DNA of 64,000 bases from Flaviflexus huanghaiensis. Its GTDB lineage: Bacteria > Actinomycetota > Actinomycetes > Actinomycetales > Actinomycetaceae. Below, one piece after another: positions 17,955-27,709 of the stretch. The notes beneath the pieces were generated by a model, which saw only the letters and a program-made list of their open reading frames with translations, did not search any database and was not told the origin of the DNA. The position numbers were made by a program, and so were the translations under genes. The stretch lies in contig NZ_JACFAK010000004.1 of assembly GCF_014118685.1 (NCBI RefSeq), positions 111,101 through 175,100 on the forward strand, given 5' to 3'. Each line of letters begins with the position of its first letter. Positions within the stretch are counted from its first letter, which is position 1.

Positions 17955-18359
17955 TCAGTACCAATCGGGAGTTGTCTCACCGGGCGTCAATGATGCTAAG
18001 CAAAGTCGGCGTCATGCAGAATTTCGATTGACCTGCGCGCCAGCGGTCCGAGGCAAGACTGAGCGGACCGATACGTCGACCTTATCAGGTGAAGGTCGGG
18101 CCCCTGTGGTGGGATAGTTCACCCCGAGGAGCCAGCACTTACGTGTCAGCTGCAGCTGCTAAATGCCAGCGCGAACGCCATCATCCAAAAAATGACGAGT
18201 GCGAATTCAACGTCCTTATCGAGGCCACCATTCATGTCAGCTCCGCTCTCCGAGGACCGGTCGCATCGACGCTGACGCTCCCTGGCCGGACCCTTCAATT
18301 AACCGCCAGACTAGAGCGCATCAGGGACAGAATCTGTCGGCAAAAAGCTGGGGCGCGGC
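17955..18359. other. Intergenic region with a possible 29-residue ORF
   Basis: Some 400 bases upstream of the helicase. The only item noted is a minus-strand frame at 18146-18235: ATG preceded by GGAG at 5-base spacing, encoding 29 residues with one hydrophobic helix (FALVIFWMMAFALAF). It could be a small membrane protein, but nothing else supports it. Confidence 0.3.
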
Positions 18360-19859
18360 TCATCTCTTTCGGTAGAGCTTCTTCACCTGATAGACGGGTT
18401 CCGAGGTGACGGAGACACCGAGGTTGCGGAAGATGTCTTCATCGACCGGGCCAAGAATCGTTGTCGTGTGGACATCGCATCCGCGAAGGTTCCTCAGCTC
18501 TGCGAGCGCCCGCTGAGCGTGTTCGTTCGTGCTCGCGGAGACGGATAGAGCAATGAGAACTTCGTCCGTGTGAAGCCGGGGATTTCGCGACCCCAGATGC
18601 TTTGTCTTCAGGTCCTGGATCGGTTTGATCGCATCGGGGGAAAGAAGCTGAACGCTGTCGTCAATATCGGCGAGGCTTTTCAGCGCATTGAGCAACATCG
18701 CGGATGAGCAGCCGAGGAGCTCGGATGTCTTGCCGGTGATGATGGTGCCATCCGCTAATTCAATGGCCGCCCCTGGTGCCTTTGTCTTCCGCTCGATCTG
18801 CAACGCCGGTTCGACGGTGCGCCGGACACGCGTGTCAATGCCGAGTCTGCCCATGATAATTGCGATTCGGTCGGACTCGACCGGATCAAGGTCATCGCGA
18901 TGTTCGGCGACAACGGCCTTGTAGTAGCGGCGAACCACTTCTTGTTTGGCCGCTTCCTTGCACGCCTCGTCATCGCTCATGCAGGAGCCGACAAGGTTGA
19001 CACCCATATCGGTAGGAGACCGGTAGGGAGATTCGCCCAGGATCTGCTCGAGGAGCTGCGCGAGAAGCGGGAAGACCTCGAGATCACGGTTGTAGTTGAC
19101 GGCCATTTCCCCGTAGGCCGCCAGGTGGTAGTGGTCGATCATATTGACGTCATCCAAGTCGGCGGTCGCCGCCTCGTACGCGAGGTTAACCGGGTGGTCG
19201 AGAGGCAAATTCCACACTGGGAACGTCTCAAACTTTGCATAGCCTGAAGGAATGCCCCGTTGATGGTCGTGGTACAGCTGTGACAGGCATGTCGCGAGTT
19301 TGCCCGACCCCGAGCCGGGTGCCGCCACGACGACAACGTCGCGGGAGGTCTCGATGTAGTCGTTCTTTCCGAACCCGTCCTTCGACGCGACGTGTTCCGG
19401 ATTCGCCGGATACCCCTTGATTGTGTGATGGCGGGCGACTTTGAAACCAAGCCGCTGCAGACGTGCGCGAAATGATTTGGCGAGCGAATTTCCATCGTTC
19501 ATCTGGGTGAGGACGATGTTCTCCACGAGAAAACCGCGCTCGCGGAAGACGTCGACGAGCCGCAGGACGTCCTGTTCGTAGGTGATACCAAGATCCTTCC
19601 GCATTCGCTGCCGTTCAAGATCTTTCGCATTGAGGACGATGACGATCTCGACCTCATCGCGGATTTGCTCGAGCATCGTGATCTTGTTGTCAGGTGTGAA
19701 TCCGGGCAGGACGCGGGATGCGTGATTGTCATCAAAGAGCTTTCCGCCCATCTCCAGATAAAGCCGGCCGCCGATCTGGGCTTTGCGTTCGTTGATGTGC
19801 TGCGACTGAAGCTCGACATACTTGGCGCTGTCGAAACCCACTGCTCTTTTTCTCATCAT
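18360..19859 (-). CDS. DUF1846 family protein
   Basis: A protein of 499 (or 498) residues matching the full length of the DUF1846 family, conserved in Firmicutes and some actinobacteria and of uncertain function. A nucleotide-binding-like loop APGSGSGK lies near residue 175. It is cytosolic, with no membrane segment. Two consecutive ATGs at 19859 and 19856 follow GGAAG. It is divergent from the PfpI gene. A catalytic role cannot be read from the sequence. Confidence 0.85.
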   Translation of the reverse strand: MMRKRAVGFDSAKYVELQSQHINERKAQIGGRLYLEMGGKLFDDNHASRVLPGFTPDNKITMLEQIRDEVEIVIVLNAKDLERQRMRKDLGITYEQDVLRLVDVFRERGFLVENIVLTQMNDGNSLAKSFRARLQRLGFKVARHHTIKGYPANPEHVASKDGFGKNDYIETSRDVVVVAAPGSGSGKLATCLSQLYHDHQRGIPSGYAKFETFPVWNLPLDHPVNLAYEAATADLDDVNMIDHYHLAAYGEMAVNYNRDLEVFPLLAQLLEQILGESPYRSPTDMGVNLVGSCMSDDEACKEAAKQEVVRRYYKAVVAEHRDDLDPVESDRIAIIMGRLGIDTRVRRTVEPALQIERKTKAPGAAIELADGTIITGKTSELLGCSSAMLLNALKSLADIDDSVQLLSPDAIKPIQDLKTKHLGSRNPRLHTDEVLIALSVSASTNEHAQRALAELRNLRGCDVHTTTILGPVDEDIFRNLGVSVTSEPVYQVKKLYRKR

Positions 19860-20056
19860 GCTCGCTTCCACGCGTCTGTTCGGGGGAGCCCTCATGAATC
19901 TTAGGTCGAATCACTCGAGAAGGAGAACAGCGGCGTGCCAGCTCACTGCCGTCGCAAAGACCACTGGACGTCCCCTGAATGGTAAACACTCGCCGCTTGG
20001 CAGACGCTCCGTGGTCAGGGATGGTGGAAGTGAAACCGAGTGAAAGGGATACCAAT

Positions 20057-20608
20057 ATGGATCTGACCGGACACAAGATTGCATTCCTCACGAAGAGAGG
20101 TGTCGAGCAACCCGAGTTGACCGAGCCCTGGAAGGCCATCGAAGAGGCTGGTGGCGAGCCGGTACTCGTCAGCGATGAGCCCGGCACCATTGTCGCCATG
20201 ATCGGGGACTGGGACCACGGGGAAGAGTTCGCTGTCGATGTGACGCTCGACGAAGCCAACCCCGATGATTATCTGGCGCTGGTTCTGCCCGGCGGTACGA
20301 TCAACGCCGACAAGCTCCGAAGCAATGAGAAAGCCCAGGCCTTCGTCAAGGTGTTCATGGACGCGGACAAGCCCGTTGCCCCCATCTGCCACGGGCCGTG
20401 GGTTCTCATTGACGCCGGGGTGATCGAGGGACGAACCCTCACATCAACACCTCGCATTAAGCACGACCTCATCAACGCGGGAGCTCACTGGGTTGACGAA
20501 GAGTTCTGCGTTGACGGCAACCTCGTATCAAGCCGTAGCCCGCGCGACCTTCACGCGTTCAACCCGGGCATCGTCAAGGCCTTCTCGGAGGCAGCTCAGA
20601 AGAAGTGA
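20057..20608 (+). CDS. DJ-1/PfpI family protein (YhbO/PfpI-like)
   Basis: A 183-residue type 1 glutamine-amidotransferase-like protein. The reactive cysteine is C111 in ICHGPW, followed by His112, with LVLPGG before it, the pattern of PfpI/YhbO proteins linked to glyoxal and oxidative stress protection. Start at 20057, preceded by GAAAGGGA; the frame extends 26 codons upstream without a site. It is monocistronic and ends at a clear terminator. Confidence 0.9.
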   Translation: MDLTGHKIAFLTKRGVEQPELTEPWKAIEEAGGEPVLVSDEPGTIVAMIGDWDHGEEFAVDVTLDEANPDDYLALVLPGGTINADKLRSNEKAQAFVKVFMDADKPVAPICHGPWVLIDAGVIEGRTLTSTPRIKHDLINAGAHWVDEEFCVDGNLVSSRSPRDLHAFNPGIVKAFSEAAQKK

Positions 20609-20620
20609 TTATCCATTAGT

Positions 20621-20655
20621 GGCGGGGGTACGGTTCGCCGTGCTCCCGCCATTTT
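20621..20655 (+). terminator. Terminator of the DJ-1/PfpI gene
   Basis: A 13-bp stem with two G-T pairs (20621-20633 with 20638-20650), a TTCG tetraloop, and ATTTTGTT behind it on the plus strand. Confidence 0.88.
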
Positions 20656-20856
20656 GTTGCCATTTTGCGCACATGGCTTGCCCTCCTCGAACCAGGCTGT
20701 GACGGCGGGTTTGGAGCCAGTCATTCCGGCGGACGATTAAGCCTGGCTGGGAATGGCAATCGGTCGCTTCGCCGTAAGGATATCTGCGCCGAGGCACGGA
20801 GTAGTTGGTTTACAGTCAGGCTATCGCGACGATTGTGCGACCGGTGAGGAGCTGCC

Positions 20857-21255
20857 ATGAGAATCAGGTATACGCAGAAGACGCGCGTCAGTCCGACTGA
20901 AGCCGTTCGACGCATTACGACCCTGCGAGACCATGCTGTGCCATTTACCCACATCGAGCAGGTCGGTAGCGACGTCAGCGCGATCACCCGATTCGGACGG
21001 ATCGTCATCGAGGACAACATGAAGATCGGAGCGATTCACACGAGCGGGGATAACGTTCGCGGCTCAATCGTGAAAACCGGGCCGGTTCTCGGTGGGACGC
21101 TGTCCTTTGCGGCGGTCAAAACGAGTAGCGGGACCGTTATCGGCTGGGAACAGGACCTGCACTTTTTACCGCTTCCATTCCTCGATCCTGCGCTTGCTGT
21201 CATCATGCGAATCGGCTACGGAATAGCCTTCAGCAAGCTTCTGCGCTCCCGCTGA
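20857..21255 (+). CDS. Hypothetical protein, possibly SRPBCC-like
   Basis: A 132-residue soluble protein with no recognised motif. The alternation of short strands (ITRFGRIVIEDNMKIGAIH, GTVIGWEQDLHFLPLPF) and the length would fit a START/SRPBCC-type fold, but this is a guess. ATG at 20857 is preceded by GAGGAG. Its 3' end faces the 360-residue gene on the other strand. Confidence 0.6.
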   Translation: MRIRYTQKTRVSPTEAVRRITTLRDHAVPFTHIEQVGSDVSAITRFGRIVIEDNMKIGAIHTSGDNVRGSIVKTGPVLGGTLSFAAVKTSSGTVIGWEQDLHFLPLPFLDPALAVIMRIGYGIAFSKLLRSR

Positions 21256-21306
21256 TTCCCGCGGGCCGAGCCAGCTATCCAGAACCGCTAGACCGTCGAG
21301 CCGCTT

Positions 21307-22389
21307 TCAGGGACGTGGCCTTGTCGCCTGAGCGTAGACATCGGCGCTTTGCCTGCCGGTGCGATGCCAGCGCCCCGTCAGCGTCGGCGGATCGCCATGC
21401 CGGACCTCGCCCGCCCACCGGTAGGTCGTAGGCCAGCGGCGGAACACGGGAATTATCCGCGTGACGATCCGCATGAGCCAGGGCAAGGGGCCGGGCTTCC
21501 ACCGTTCGTCAACCTCAAGGAGCATGCGAGCGCCCGAATACGTGCTCCGGCACCGCCACACCCCGCCCGTGAGCCGAACATCGTCGACTGTGACATGCCA
21601 TCGTCCAGACCGCTCTGACACATCATCGCCAGTGAGGTCGGGTAGCCCAGGTTCGAGGACGAGCTCAGCCTCATGTTCCCCGATTTGGGTGCTTACTCCG
21701 GTGAGGAGCCCACTCCGCCAACGCTGTGACTGACGAGGCGGCGTTGTGAGATGTGAGTGGGCGACCGGGTTCACCTGAAGTGCAACGAGGGGAGCGGCAT
21801 ACTTGATGAGGTGACGGCGGTGAAGTTTCGCTCCGGGCAGGACGCCGAGATGTGCGTCGACGCCGTCGATTCGAATGACGGGCGAGGAGCCGCTGTCCCT
21901 CACGAGATCGAAGACGGGCATCCAGACGAGTAGCAGGTTCGTCGGGTGCTCGATGTTAGCTCCGACGGGAGCCAAAAGCCCACCTCGGTGACGAGCACGA
22001 CCGTCGCGATCATCTATTCGGATGTCAATGCTCCGACCGTCGACGTCCGTGAAGCGGACCTCCGCATGGACTCCATCGTCGGCCACGTCGAACTGCGCGG
22101 AGTCGAAGTCAATGACGTTCCATGACCGCGTTCCACCGCCAATCTCGTAGCCGGAGCGATCGATGGTTAGTCCGAGTTGTTGATAATAGTCGACCCGGCG
22201 ATCGTCCCTCCGTGACAGGAAGACGAGCATGCCCGTGCCATGGCGATCATCATCGAACCACTGCAGTTCGAAGCCGTCATAGACAGGGTTGTCGGGCAAC
22301 TCGGCGTTGAGCATCCCGGCAATGAGATCGAGCTGCAGTGACAGCGGAATCAGTGGCGCTCCGTGTGGGTTGATCATTGGTTCCGTCAT
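21307..22389 (-). CDS. Hypothetical protein, 360 residues
   Basis: Unrecognised. A soluble, beta-rich protein with many Asp and Arg residues (RIDDRDGRARHRG, FDDDRHGTGM) and several Trp near the C-terminus (WKPGPLPWLMRIV, RWPTTYRWAGEV). A weakly hydrophobic segment around 310-325 may touch the membrane. There is no signal peptide. The length, the ribosome-site-like AGGGGAGG before ATG 22389 and good codon use support a real gene. It forms a convergent pair with the preceding small gene. Confidence 0.65.
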   Translation of the reverse strand: MTEPMINPHGAPLIPLSLQLDLIAGMLNAELPDNPVYDGFELQWFDDDRHGTGMLVFLSRRDDRRVDYYQQLGLTIDRSGYEIGGGTRSWNVIDFDSAQFDVADDGVHAEVRFTDVDGRSIDIRIDDRDGRARHRGGLLAPVGANIEHPTNLLLVWMPVFDLVRDSGSSPVIRIDGVDAHLGVLPGAKLHRRHLIKYAAPLVALQVNPVAHSHLTTPPRQSQRWRSGLLTGVSTQIGEHEAELVLEPGLPDLTGDDVSERSGRWHVTVDDVRLTGGVWRCRSTYSGARMLLEVDERWKPGPLPWLMRIVTRIIPVFRRWPTTYRWAGEVRHGDPPTLTGRWHRTGRQSADVYAQATRPRP

Positions 22390-22637
22390 CGTTCCTCCCC
22401 TGTGCGCGAGAACCTCGGTCGCCTCACCGACATCTTTGGGCGAAAGCGCATCGCTCGTGTAGTCGACTCAGCGAGCGTCGTTTCCCGTGCCGCTCGCGCT
22501 CTTGGGTATGACCATCTTCGTACACTGTTCAGCCGTCCGTCGCAGATGCGAGTGTGGTGACAACATAGGCGAATGCTCGAGCGAGCACCAGTGGTAATAA
22601 GTCCTGACCTGCTCGGAGCTGGTCGATGGAACACCGT

Positions 22638-23027
22638 CTACCGCCCGTACCTTCCCAGGACGATGTTGTTCGCATGGGCGCGCTCTAGTAGCGCCGTCAT
22701 CTCCGCCTCGTCCGTGACGAACGGACGGAGGATGTCGCGAATTTCGCGCAGGTCAGCACGCTCGCCTTCAACGACGAACGCGCGGCCCTCCGATTCAAAG
22801 TTCAGGTGTCGGAAGATGTGGGGAGCGGCGTAATGGACGACGCCTTCCCAGAAGGCGCCGTTCGGCTCCTCACCAGCTCGTTCCACGACGAGCCTCGTCG
22901 GGACATCATCCAGATCTAGGGTTAGCGATGCCCTGTCTTCGGCTTCATATGACAGCCGAATCGAGGGATCTGGATCGACGTGATCATGGCTATGCGACCC
23001 GGATCGAAAGCGGTCCAAGAAACTCAT
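22638..23027 (-). CDS. Imm51-like immunity protein
   Basis: A 129-residue acidic cytosolic protein. The middle and C-terminus (NGAFWEGVVHY, LNFESEGRAFVVEGERADL, then an alpha-helical ALLERAHANNI tail) match what I remember of the Imm51 family, polymorphic-toxin immunity proteins that also occur as stand-alone genes. No toxin gene is adjacent. ATG at 23027 has a GAGGTG site about 11 bases upstream; a longer frame from 23111 is open but lacks support. The family call is by eye. Confidence 0.55.
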   Translation of the reverse strand: MSFLDRFRSGSHSHDHVDPDPSIRLSYEAEDRASLTLDLDDVPTRLVVERAGEEPNGAFWEGVVHYAAPHIFRHLNFESEGRAFVVEGERADLREIRDILRPFVTDEAEMTALLERAHANNIVLGRYGR

Positions 23028-23352
23028 GCGCGAAGCGTACACCTCACGCACCGCGAGCTTAACGATCCTGGGGGAATACGCCGTTGTCATCCTCGTGTCG
23101 GTCTGTAGCACGGTGGGTGATAACGGCGGTTAAATGCTTCGGCCCCGGCACGCAGAGCCTCCTCATGTGCACTGCTCTGTCGAAGATCGGCCAGTCAAGG
23201 GGAGTAAGAACCCTCCATCCGTGAGCGTTGTCTGGTCGCGCTCGTACCGGCCTCGCGACGACGCAGACAGGCTCTTTTGCCGATGACGGAATGACCGCTC
23301 TGCGCAGACTGAGCGGGAATATTTATGGATAGGGTGCTCCGCCTATGTCAGC

Positions 23353-24087
23353 TCACATGGACCTGGCCAGGTCACTGAGCGTGAGCCAGCCGAGTACGCG
23401 CCCGGTGGTCTTTCCGTTGCTCGTGATGAAGAGGTCCTTCGCGGCGGGTGTCTTCTCAAACTCTCGTCGTGCATCACCGACCGTCGCAGACTCCGGCAGG
23501 GCGATGAATGCTTCCAGACGCTGCCTGAGTTCGGGCGTTGCGAGCATGCGGGACACAGTTTCATCGGCCGCGAGGCTGGCGGCGCTCCTGCCGTTGAGTT
23601 GCGCGTACTTGTCGATATCGGATTCGTGGACGACCATGAGCGCTACGCCCGAGGTCGTGAGAATTGGCACTCGGCTGTACTTGCTCTGACGCATCGAGTT
23701 GTACAGATCCTGGAGTCTCAACTCTCCAGCCTCACCCTTGTCGGCGACCCTCCTTATCGGACTGATCTTGCCGACCGAAATCATGACATCGGCGGCCTTC
23801 GTTTCTTCGCTGAACACTCCAGATAGTTTGAGGGTCTCGAGCGTCGTGGTGCTGGCGGCCTGCAGATTCTCCTTCGCGAAGTAGAAGGCGAGAATCGTCC
23901 CGATCCACGTACCAATGAGAGGGAGGACGGACGCGTACACGAGCCGCGCCATTTCAGGCCTGTCTTCGTCATTGGAGAAGGCGAGGAGCACGACGGATAT
24001 GAGGCATATTCCAACAACGCCGACAAGGGAGACCAGTAGGGCCAGCCTCGAGCGAACCGCCGCATCATCATTGACTACTTTTGCCAT
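23353..24087 (-). CDS. Membrane protein with CBS-domain pair
   Basis: 244 residues. Two transmembrane helices (about 15-37 and 50-69) are followed by a cytosolic part with two CBS-like motifs: SRVPILTTSGVALMVVHESDI near 135-155 and DLFITSNGKTTGRVLGWLTLSDL near 215-240. CBS pairs usually bind adenine nucleotides, so this may sense energy status or cyclic dinucleotides at the membrane. A partner transporter is not adjacent. Start at 24087 with GGGGAGA upstream. Confidence 0.7.
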   Translation of the reverse strand: MAKVVNDDAAVRSRLALLVSLVGVVGICLISVVLLAFSNDEDRPEMARLVYASVLPLIGTWIGTILAFYFAKENLQAASTTTLETLKLSGVFSEETKAADVMISVGKISPIRRVADKGEAGELRLQDLYNSMRQSKYSRVPILTTSGVALMVVHESDIDKYAQLNGRSAASLAADETVSRMLATPELRQRLEAFIALPESATVGDARREFEKTPAAKDLFITSNGKTTGRVLGWLTLSDLARSM

Positions 24088-24315
24088 GTGCTCGTCTCCC
24101 CGTCGGAGAAGTATAAGTGGACATACTGTAGTGCTCTAGATCACCCTGCGCAATAGGGTTTCGACTTTAGGATTGGCGCGTGTTTGTCCGCGTTGCGCGA
24201 GGGTGACCCGGTCCGGTCCCGACAACAGGTGTAATGCGTCGGTCGACAGTGATAGCGCACCGGTCGACATCGCTCGCCAATTTGCATAAATTACTGGCAC
24301 ACCGAAGGAGTGACC

Positions 24316-24567
24316 ATGGCACAGATCAACGATCCTGAAATGTACGAGAGTCTCCGCGAGGATGGGGCATCGAAGGAGAAGGCCGCCCGCATCGCCAATG
24401 CCGCAGCAAATGAGGGCCGGTCGACAATGGGCAAGCGCGGGGGGAAATCGGGCTCCTACGAGGACTGGACGGTCGACGAGCTTCGTGACCGGGCTAAGGA
24501 GCTTGGTCTGAGTGGCTATTCGAATCTCAAGAAGGACGAGCTCATCGACATGCTGCGCAACCACTGA
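24316..24567 (+). CDS. Rho-N-terminal (SAP-like) domain small protein
   Basis: An 83-residue protein of the actinobacterial type MAQINDPEMYESLREDGASK, ending in a Rho N-terminal/SAP-like helix-extended-loop-helix: WTVDELRDRAKELGLSGYSN and KKDELIDMLRNH. Such folds bind nucleic acid. A glycine-lysine linker (GKRGGKSG) joins the halves. AAGGAG at 24305-24310 sets ATG 24316 as start, rather than GTG 24310. It is a frequent partner of stress-response genes in actinobacteria. Confidence 0.8.
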   Translation: MAQINDPEMYESLREDGASKEKAARIANAAANEGRSTMGKRGGKSGSYEDWTVDELRDRAKELGLSGYSNLKKDELIDMLRNH

Positions 24568-24676
24568 GCCCAACATCGCCACGAGCTTTCATTGAAGCGC
24601 CACGTGTCGACGTCGATGACGGGACACGTAGCAGCGCTATCGTGGAAGACATGACTACACGGACCGGGCGCCTCTC

Positions 24677-25438
24677 ATGATCGCTCTCGGCGTCGGTCTC
24701 GGAATAGGCATCGTTGTTGGGCTCCTGGGCGCGGGCGGCGGGATCCTCTCCGTGCCGGCCCTCATGTACCTGCTCGGTCAGTCACCCTACTCGGCGGCAA
24801 TTGGGTCCCTCATCGGAGTGGCTCTCACATCGGCGAGCTCGTTCATCATCCACGCGCGCGCCGGAAACGTCCGAGTGCGGGCAGCCCTGCTTTTTGGCGG
24901 ACTCTCGATCGCTGGGGCTCTGGCCGGGGCACGAATCTCACTGCTTCTCGATGATGTGGTGCTTGTCCGCATCTTCTCGATCTTCCTCCTCGTCGTCGGA
25001 ATCGCATTCGGCATACGGACGTGGAAAGGCTCGACGGATGACAGTGCCCAGCCCGGAGGGGACACCAGTAAAGGAAATGTTGTCCGCCTCGTCATTGTCG
25101 CCACCGTCACAGGGCTATTGACCGGGGTCTTCGGAGTGGGAGGCGGTTTCATGATCGTGCCGGTTCTCGTTCTCGTCGTGTCGATACCGATGAAAGAGGC
25201 CGTCGGGACGTCGCTCCTCGTCATGGTTCTGACATCGCTCGCAGGGTTAGCGGGGCGGTTGCCGCTACAGAACGGTATCGACTGGCCCCTCATCGGACTG
25301 TTCGTCGCAGGTTCCGTTGTCGGAGGACTTGTTGGATCGGTGTTTTCCGAGAAGCTCCCCCCACGCCTCCTCACCGGGATCTTCGCTACCCTCGTCACCG
25401 GCGTCGCCGTCTATTCCGGATTCCAGAGCTGGCTCTGA
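24677..25438 (+). CDS. TSUP-family sulfite/anion exporter (TauE/SafE)
   Basis: 253 residues with about eight transmembrane helices in two homologous halves, each opened by the family's glycine motif: GLLGAGGGILSVP (15-27) and GVFGVGGGFMIVP (about 151-163). It should export a sulfur-containing organic anion or sulfite; the substrate is unresolved. It is monocistronic on the plus strand, 109 bases behind the Rho-N protein gene. Confidence 0.9.
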   Translation: MIALGVGLGIGIVVGLLGAGGGILSVPALMYLLGQSPYSAAIGSLIGVALTSASSFIIHARAGNVRVRAALLFGGLSIAGALAGARISLLLDDVVLVRIFSIFLLVVGIAFGIRTWKGSTDDSAQPGGDTSKGNVVRLVIVATVTGLLTGVFGVGGGFMIVPVLVLVVSIPMKEAVGTSLLVMVLTSLAGLAGRLPLQNGIDWPLIGLFVAGSVVGGLVGSVFSEKLPPRLLTGIFATLVTGVAVYSGFQSWL

Positions 25439-25885
25439 AAAGCGCCGATTGTCGTGCTGTTGTCACGGTAGCGTCTGCTCACGACGCCGCAAGACGTACT
25501 CGGAGCCGAGATGAGCGGCTGTGAAATGCTCGTCGCCCGTGGGATTGGGCAGATCCCCACGACGGGCGAGGCGGATTCGAGGCGGCCATCACGCGCTCAC
25601 GTGCACTCCGGTGCTTCCCTGCGGCTATGTCACGTTCCTTATCGACCAGCCATTTCTCGCTCGTCGGCGTGCGAAATGGACATGTGAGCAATTCTGCGTG
25701 TGTCATCAGCAGAGGTGCCAATATTAGGCGCTCTGAAGGCTAGCGTCGCAGTGCTGGCAGGAGTGGACACGGTGCCCGATTGGGCGTCGCGGCGGAGCCA
25801 TCGCGCTGATAATGCTTGCTCCGGACTGGTATACAGTCCTCAGGGGCATCACCAAGTGGGCCCTGCAGAGGCAAGGAGGCCCAAA
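25439..25885. other. Intergenic region after the TSUP gene
   Basis: About 450 bases. An imperfect inverted repeat around 25527-25568 (CTCGTCGCCCGTGGG and a near complement) may end the TSUP transcript. No gene is supported. The last bases hold the GCAAGGAGGC ribosome site of the next gene. Confidence 0.5.
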
Positions 25886-26092
25886 ATGAACTATGTGGTC
25901 ATTCAGGTAACACTAAAGGAGAAGTTCCTCGGAACGGGCTCGGGGAACCTGTCCGAACTCGAGGGCGTGCTCAACGAGCAGGCGGCGAAGGGTTACCGGC
26001 TACACACAATCACAACTGCGTCCGCGAAGAGCGCCGGGTTCGGGGGTGGTGACCGAATCCAGGCGACGATGGTCTTCGAGAAACTGGTCTAA
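25886..26092 (+). CDS. DUF4177 small protein
   Basis: A 68-residue DUF4177 protein: an N-terminal strand YVVIQVTLKEKF, a helix ending in LNEQAAKGYRLHTI, and a C-terminal strand with QATMVFEKLV. The function is unknown. ATG 25886 follows a perfect AAGGAGG; the upstream open frame is not coding. A second, shorter DUF4177 protein is encoded at 30579. Confidence 0.85.
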   Translation: MNYVVIQVTLKEKFLGTGSGNLSELEGVLNEQAAKGYRLHTITTASAKSAGFGGGDRIQATMVFEKLV

Positions 26093-26098
26093 GACGAC

Positions 26099-26133
26099 GT
26101 CACCGCGTCGCGGCCTTGGCGCGACGCGGTGAC
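26099..26133. terminator. Hairpin after the DUF4177 gene
   Basis: Perfect 14-bp stem GTCACCGCGTCGCG (26099-26112) with its complement at 26120-26133 and a 7-base loop. There is no T-tract. Confidence 0.6.
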
Positions 26134-26631
26134 GCTCTCAACCCGAGACCGCGGTGAGGGCACAACGCCGGTTGCGTTAGATCGGTGCAGCGGATCGTGC
26201 GGCATCGCATTGTTAACAAGTCCTGATGCAGACTCCGTACTCGCGCGACCCGTGCGCGGCTTCAGGAGACTCGCCGATGGCTATGCGTGCCGCAAAACCA
26301 GCCTTCGGAGGAAAGTGCCTCAGCGTTCCTCGACGCCGAGGTGCACCCCATGTTCGACGAACTGCGCCAGCCCTTGGTTGCCATGAAACCATACGATCCA
26401 GCCTTCTGGGTAGCGTTCTGCGGGCTGATTCGGGATCCTCGTGTCGCAGATAAACCTGGTCCCCGCCTTCGCAGGAGCTGGCCGATTAAACCCAGCGTCG
26501 GTTGGGGTGAAGTGTGTATTGCCCGCACACGATCGCTGTTCATCCGGCTCGAATCCCCATCTGCCGAGAGTCTCGGCATGCCGGCAGAAACAGCGCGCCG
26601 GTGCGGACTAGCGCACGACCAGGATAACGAG
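26134..26631. other. Region without a supported gene
   Basis: About 500 bases. A plus-strand frame from GTG 26287 has coding-like codons for its first ~60 residues (SASAFLDAEVHPMFDEL, then PYDPAFWVAFCGLI) but continues through the antisense of tRNA-Pro, so the whole cannot be a normal gene. It may be a remnant. Confidence 0.4.
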
Positions 26632-26672
26632 AAGGGCCGTTGCTCCCGCGTTTCCGCAGGCCAACGGCCCTT
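26632..26672 (-). terminator. Terminator of tRNA-Pro
   Basis: Arms AAGGGCCGTTG (26632-26642) and CAACGGCCCTT (26662-26672), 9 bases past the tRNA on the minus strand. Confidence 0.75.
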
Positions 26673-26680
26673 TGTACACA

Positions 26681-26757
<77 letters not shown>

Positions 26758-26830
26758 TGCAACTCATTCATGATAACGAATGAACGTCAGTTACAGAAAA
26801 CGGGCTCCTTGATTCTCAGTGACTGATTCG

Positions 26831-27709
26831 TCACGCGAGATCAATGACCTGAACTTCTGGTCTACACGCCAGCCGGATCGGGGCGTAGGGTGATGTGCCC
26901 AGCCCGCGCGAGATCGCAACGCGCGTTTTACCGTTGCCTGCGGGCGGCCATGGGAACACCCCGGAGACATGATACGTGTCGAGATCGCAATTCGTCACGA
27001 GCGCACCATAGCCCGGAACACAGACCTGGCCGCCGTGGGTATGACCCGCCATGATGAGGTTGACGCCCTCGTCCGCCATCGCATTGAGCACCCTCGTGTA
27101 GGGGGCGTGCGTCAGCCCGATCGCTAGATCGGCTGTGCTTTCCTCGGGTGCCGGGTACACGTCGAGATCAATATGCGGGTCGTCGACGCCAACAAGAGAG
27201 ATGCGATGGCCTCGCACCGTGATCTCGTCACGCCTGTTGCGAAGATCAACCCAACCATAATCTTTTAGTGCGGCTGTCATCTCCTCGTCGGGCAGATCTT
27301 CGGGGTCCGGCAGGTCACGTCCGAGTGGTGGAATGATGTAGGCGAGAGGATTCTTCCAGACCGGCGCGTGGTAATCATGCGAGCCGTAGACGAAAGCTCC
27401 GGGTATTCCAGCGAGGGGCTGAAGAGCCCGGAGAAGGGTAGGAAGTGATGCCGACGACGACAATTGGTCGCCGGTAAGGAATACCGCGTCCGGTTTGAGT
27501 TCAGCGAGGTCGCGGACGAACTCCACCTTCTTCCCATCGCCAGGCAGGAGATGCAGGTCCGAAATATTGATGACCCGCATCGGCTCCCAGCCTTCCGGAA
27601 GGATCGAAAGCGGGTAGAAGGATCGCTGGTAGGACCGGGCTTCAACGAGCGACCATGCGGCAACGCCAGCACCTAGCGCCGTGATTCCCGCGGCAACTGC
27701 CCGGATCAA
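26831..27709 (-). CDS. Membrane-anchored metallophosphoesterase
   Basis: 292 residues: an N-terminal hydrophobic helix, then a calcineurin-like phosphoesterase domain. Metal ligands are in ISDLHLLPGD (DxH), LTGDQ (GD), GSHDYH (a variant of GNHD with Ser) and GHTHGGQ. It overlaps the penicillin-binding protein gene by 4 bases and is translated after it. The same pair, PBP and phosphoesterase, exists in mycobacteria (ponA2/Rv3683, from memory), so a cell-envelope role is likely, though the substrate is unknown. Confidence 0.9.
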   Translation of the reverse strand: MIRAVAAGITALGAGVAAWSLVEARSYQRSFYPLSILPEGWEPMRVINISDLHLLPGDGKKVEFVRDLAELKPDAVFLTGDQLSSSASLPTLLRALQPLAGIPGAFVYGSHDYHAPVWKNPLAYIIPPLGRDLPDPEDLPDEEMTAALKDYGWVDLRNRRDEITVRGHRISLVGVDDPHIDLDVYPAPEESTADLAIGLTHAPYTRVLNAMADEGVNLIMAGHTHGGQVCVPGYGALVTNCDLDTYHVSGVFPWPPAGNGKTRVAISRGLGTSPYAPIRLACRPEVQVIDLA

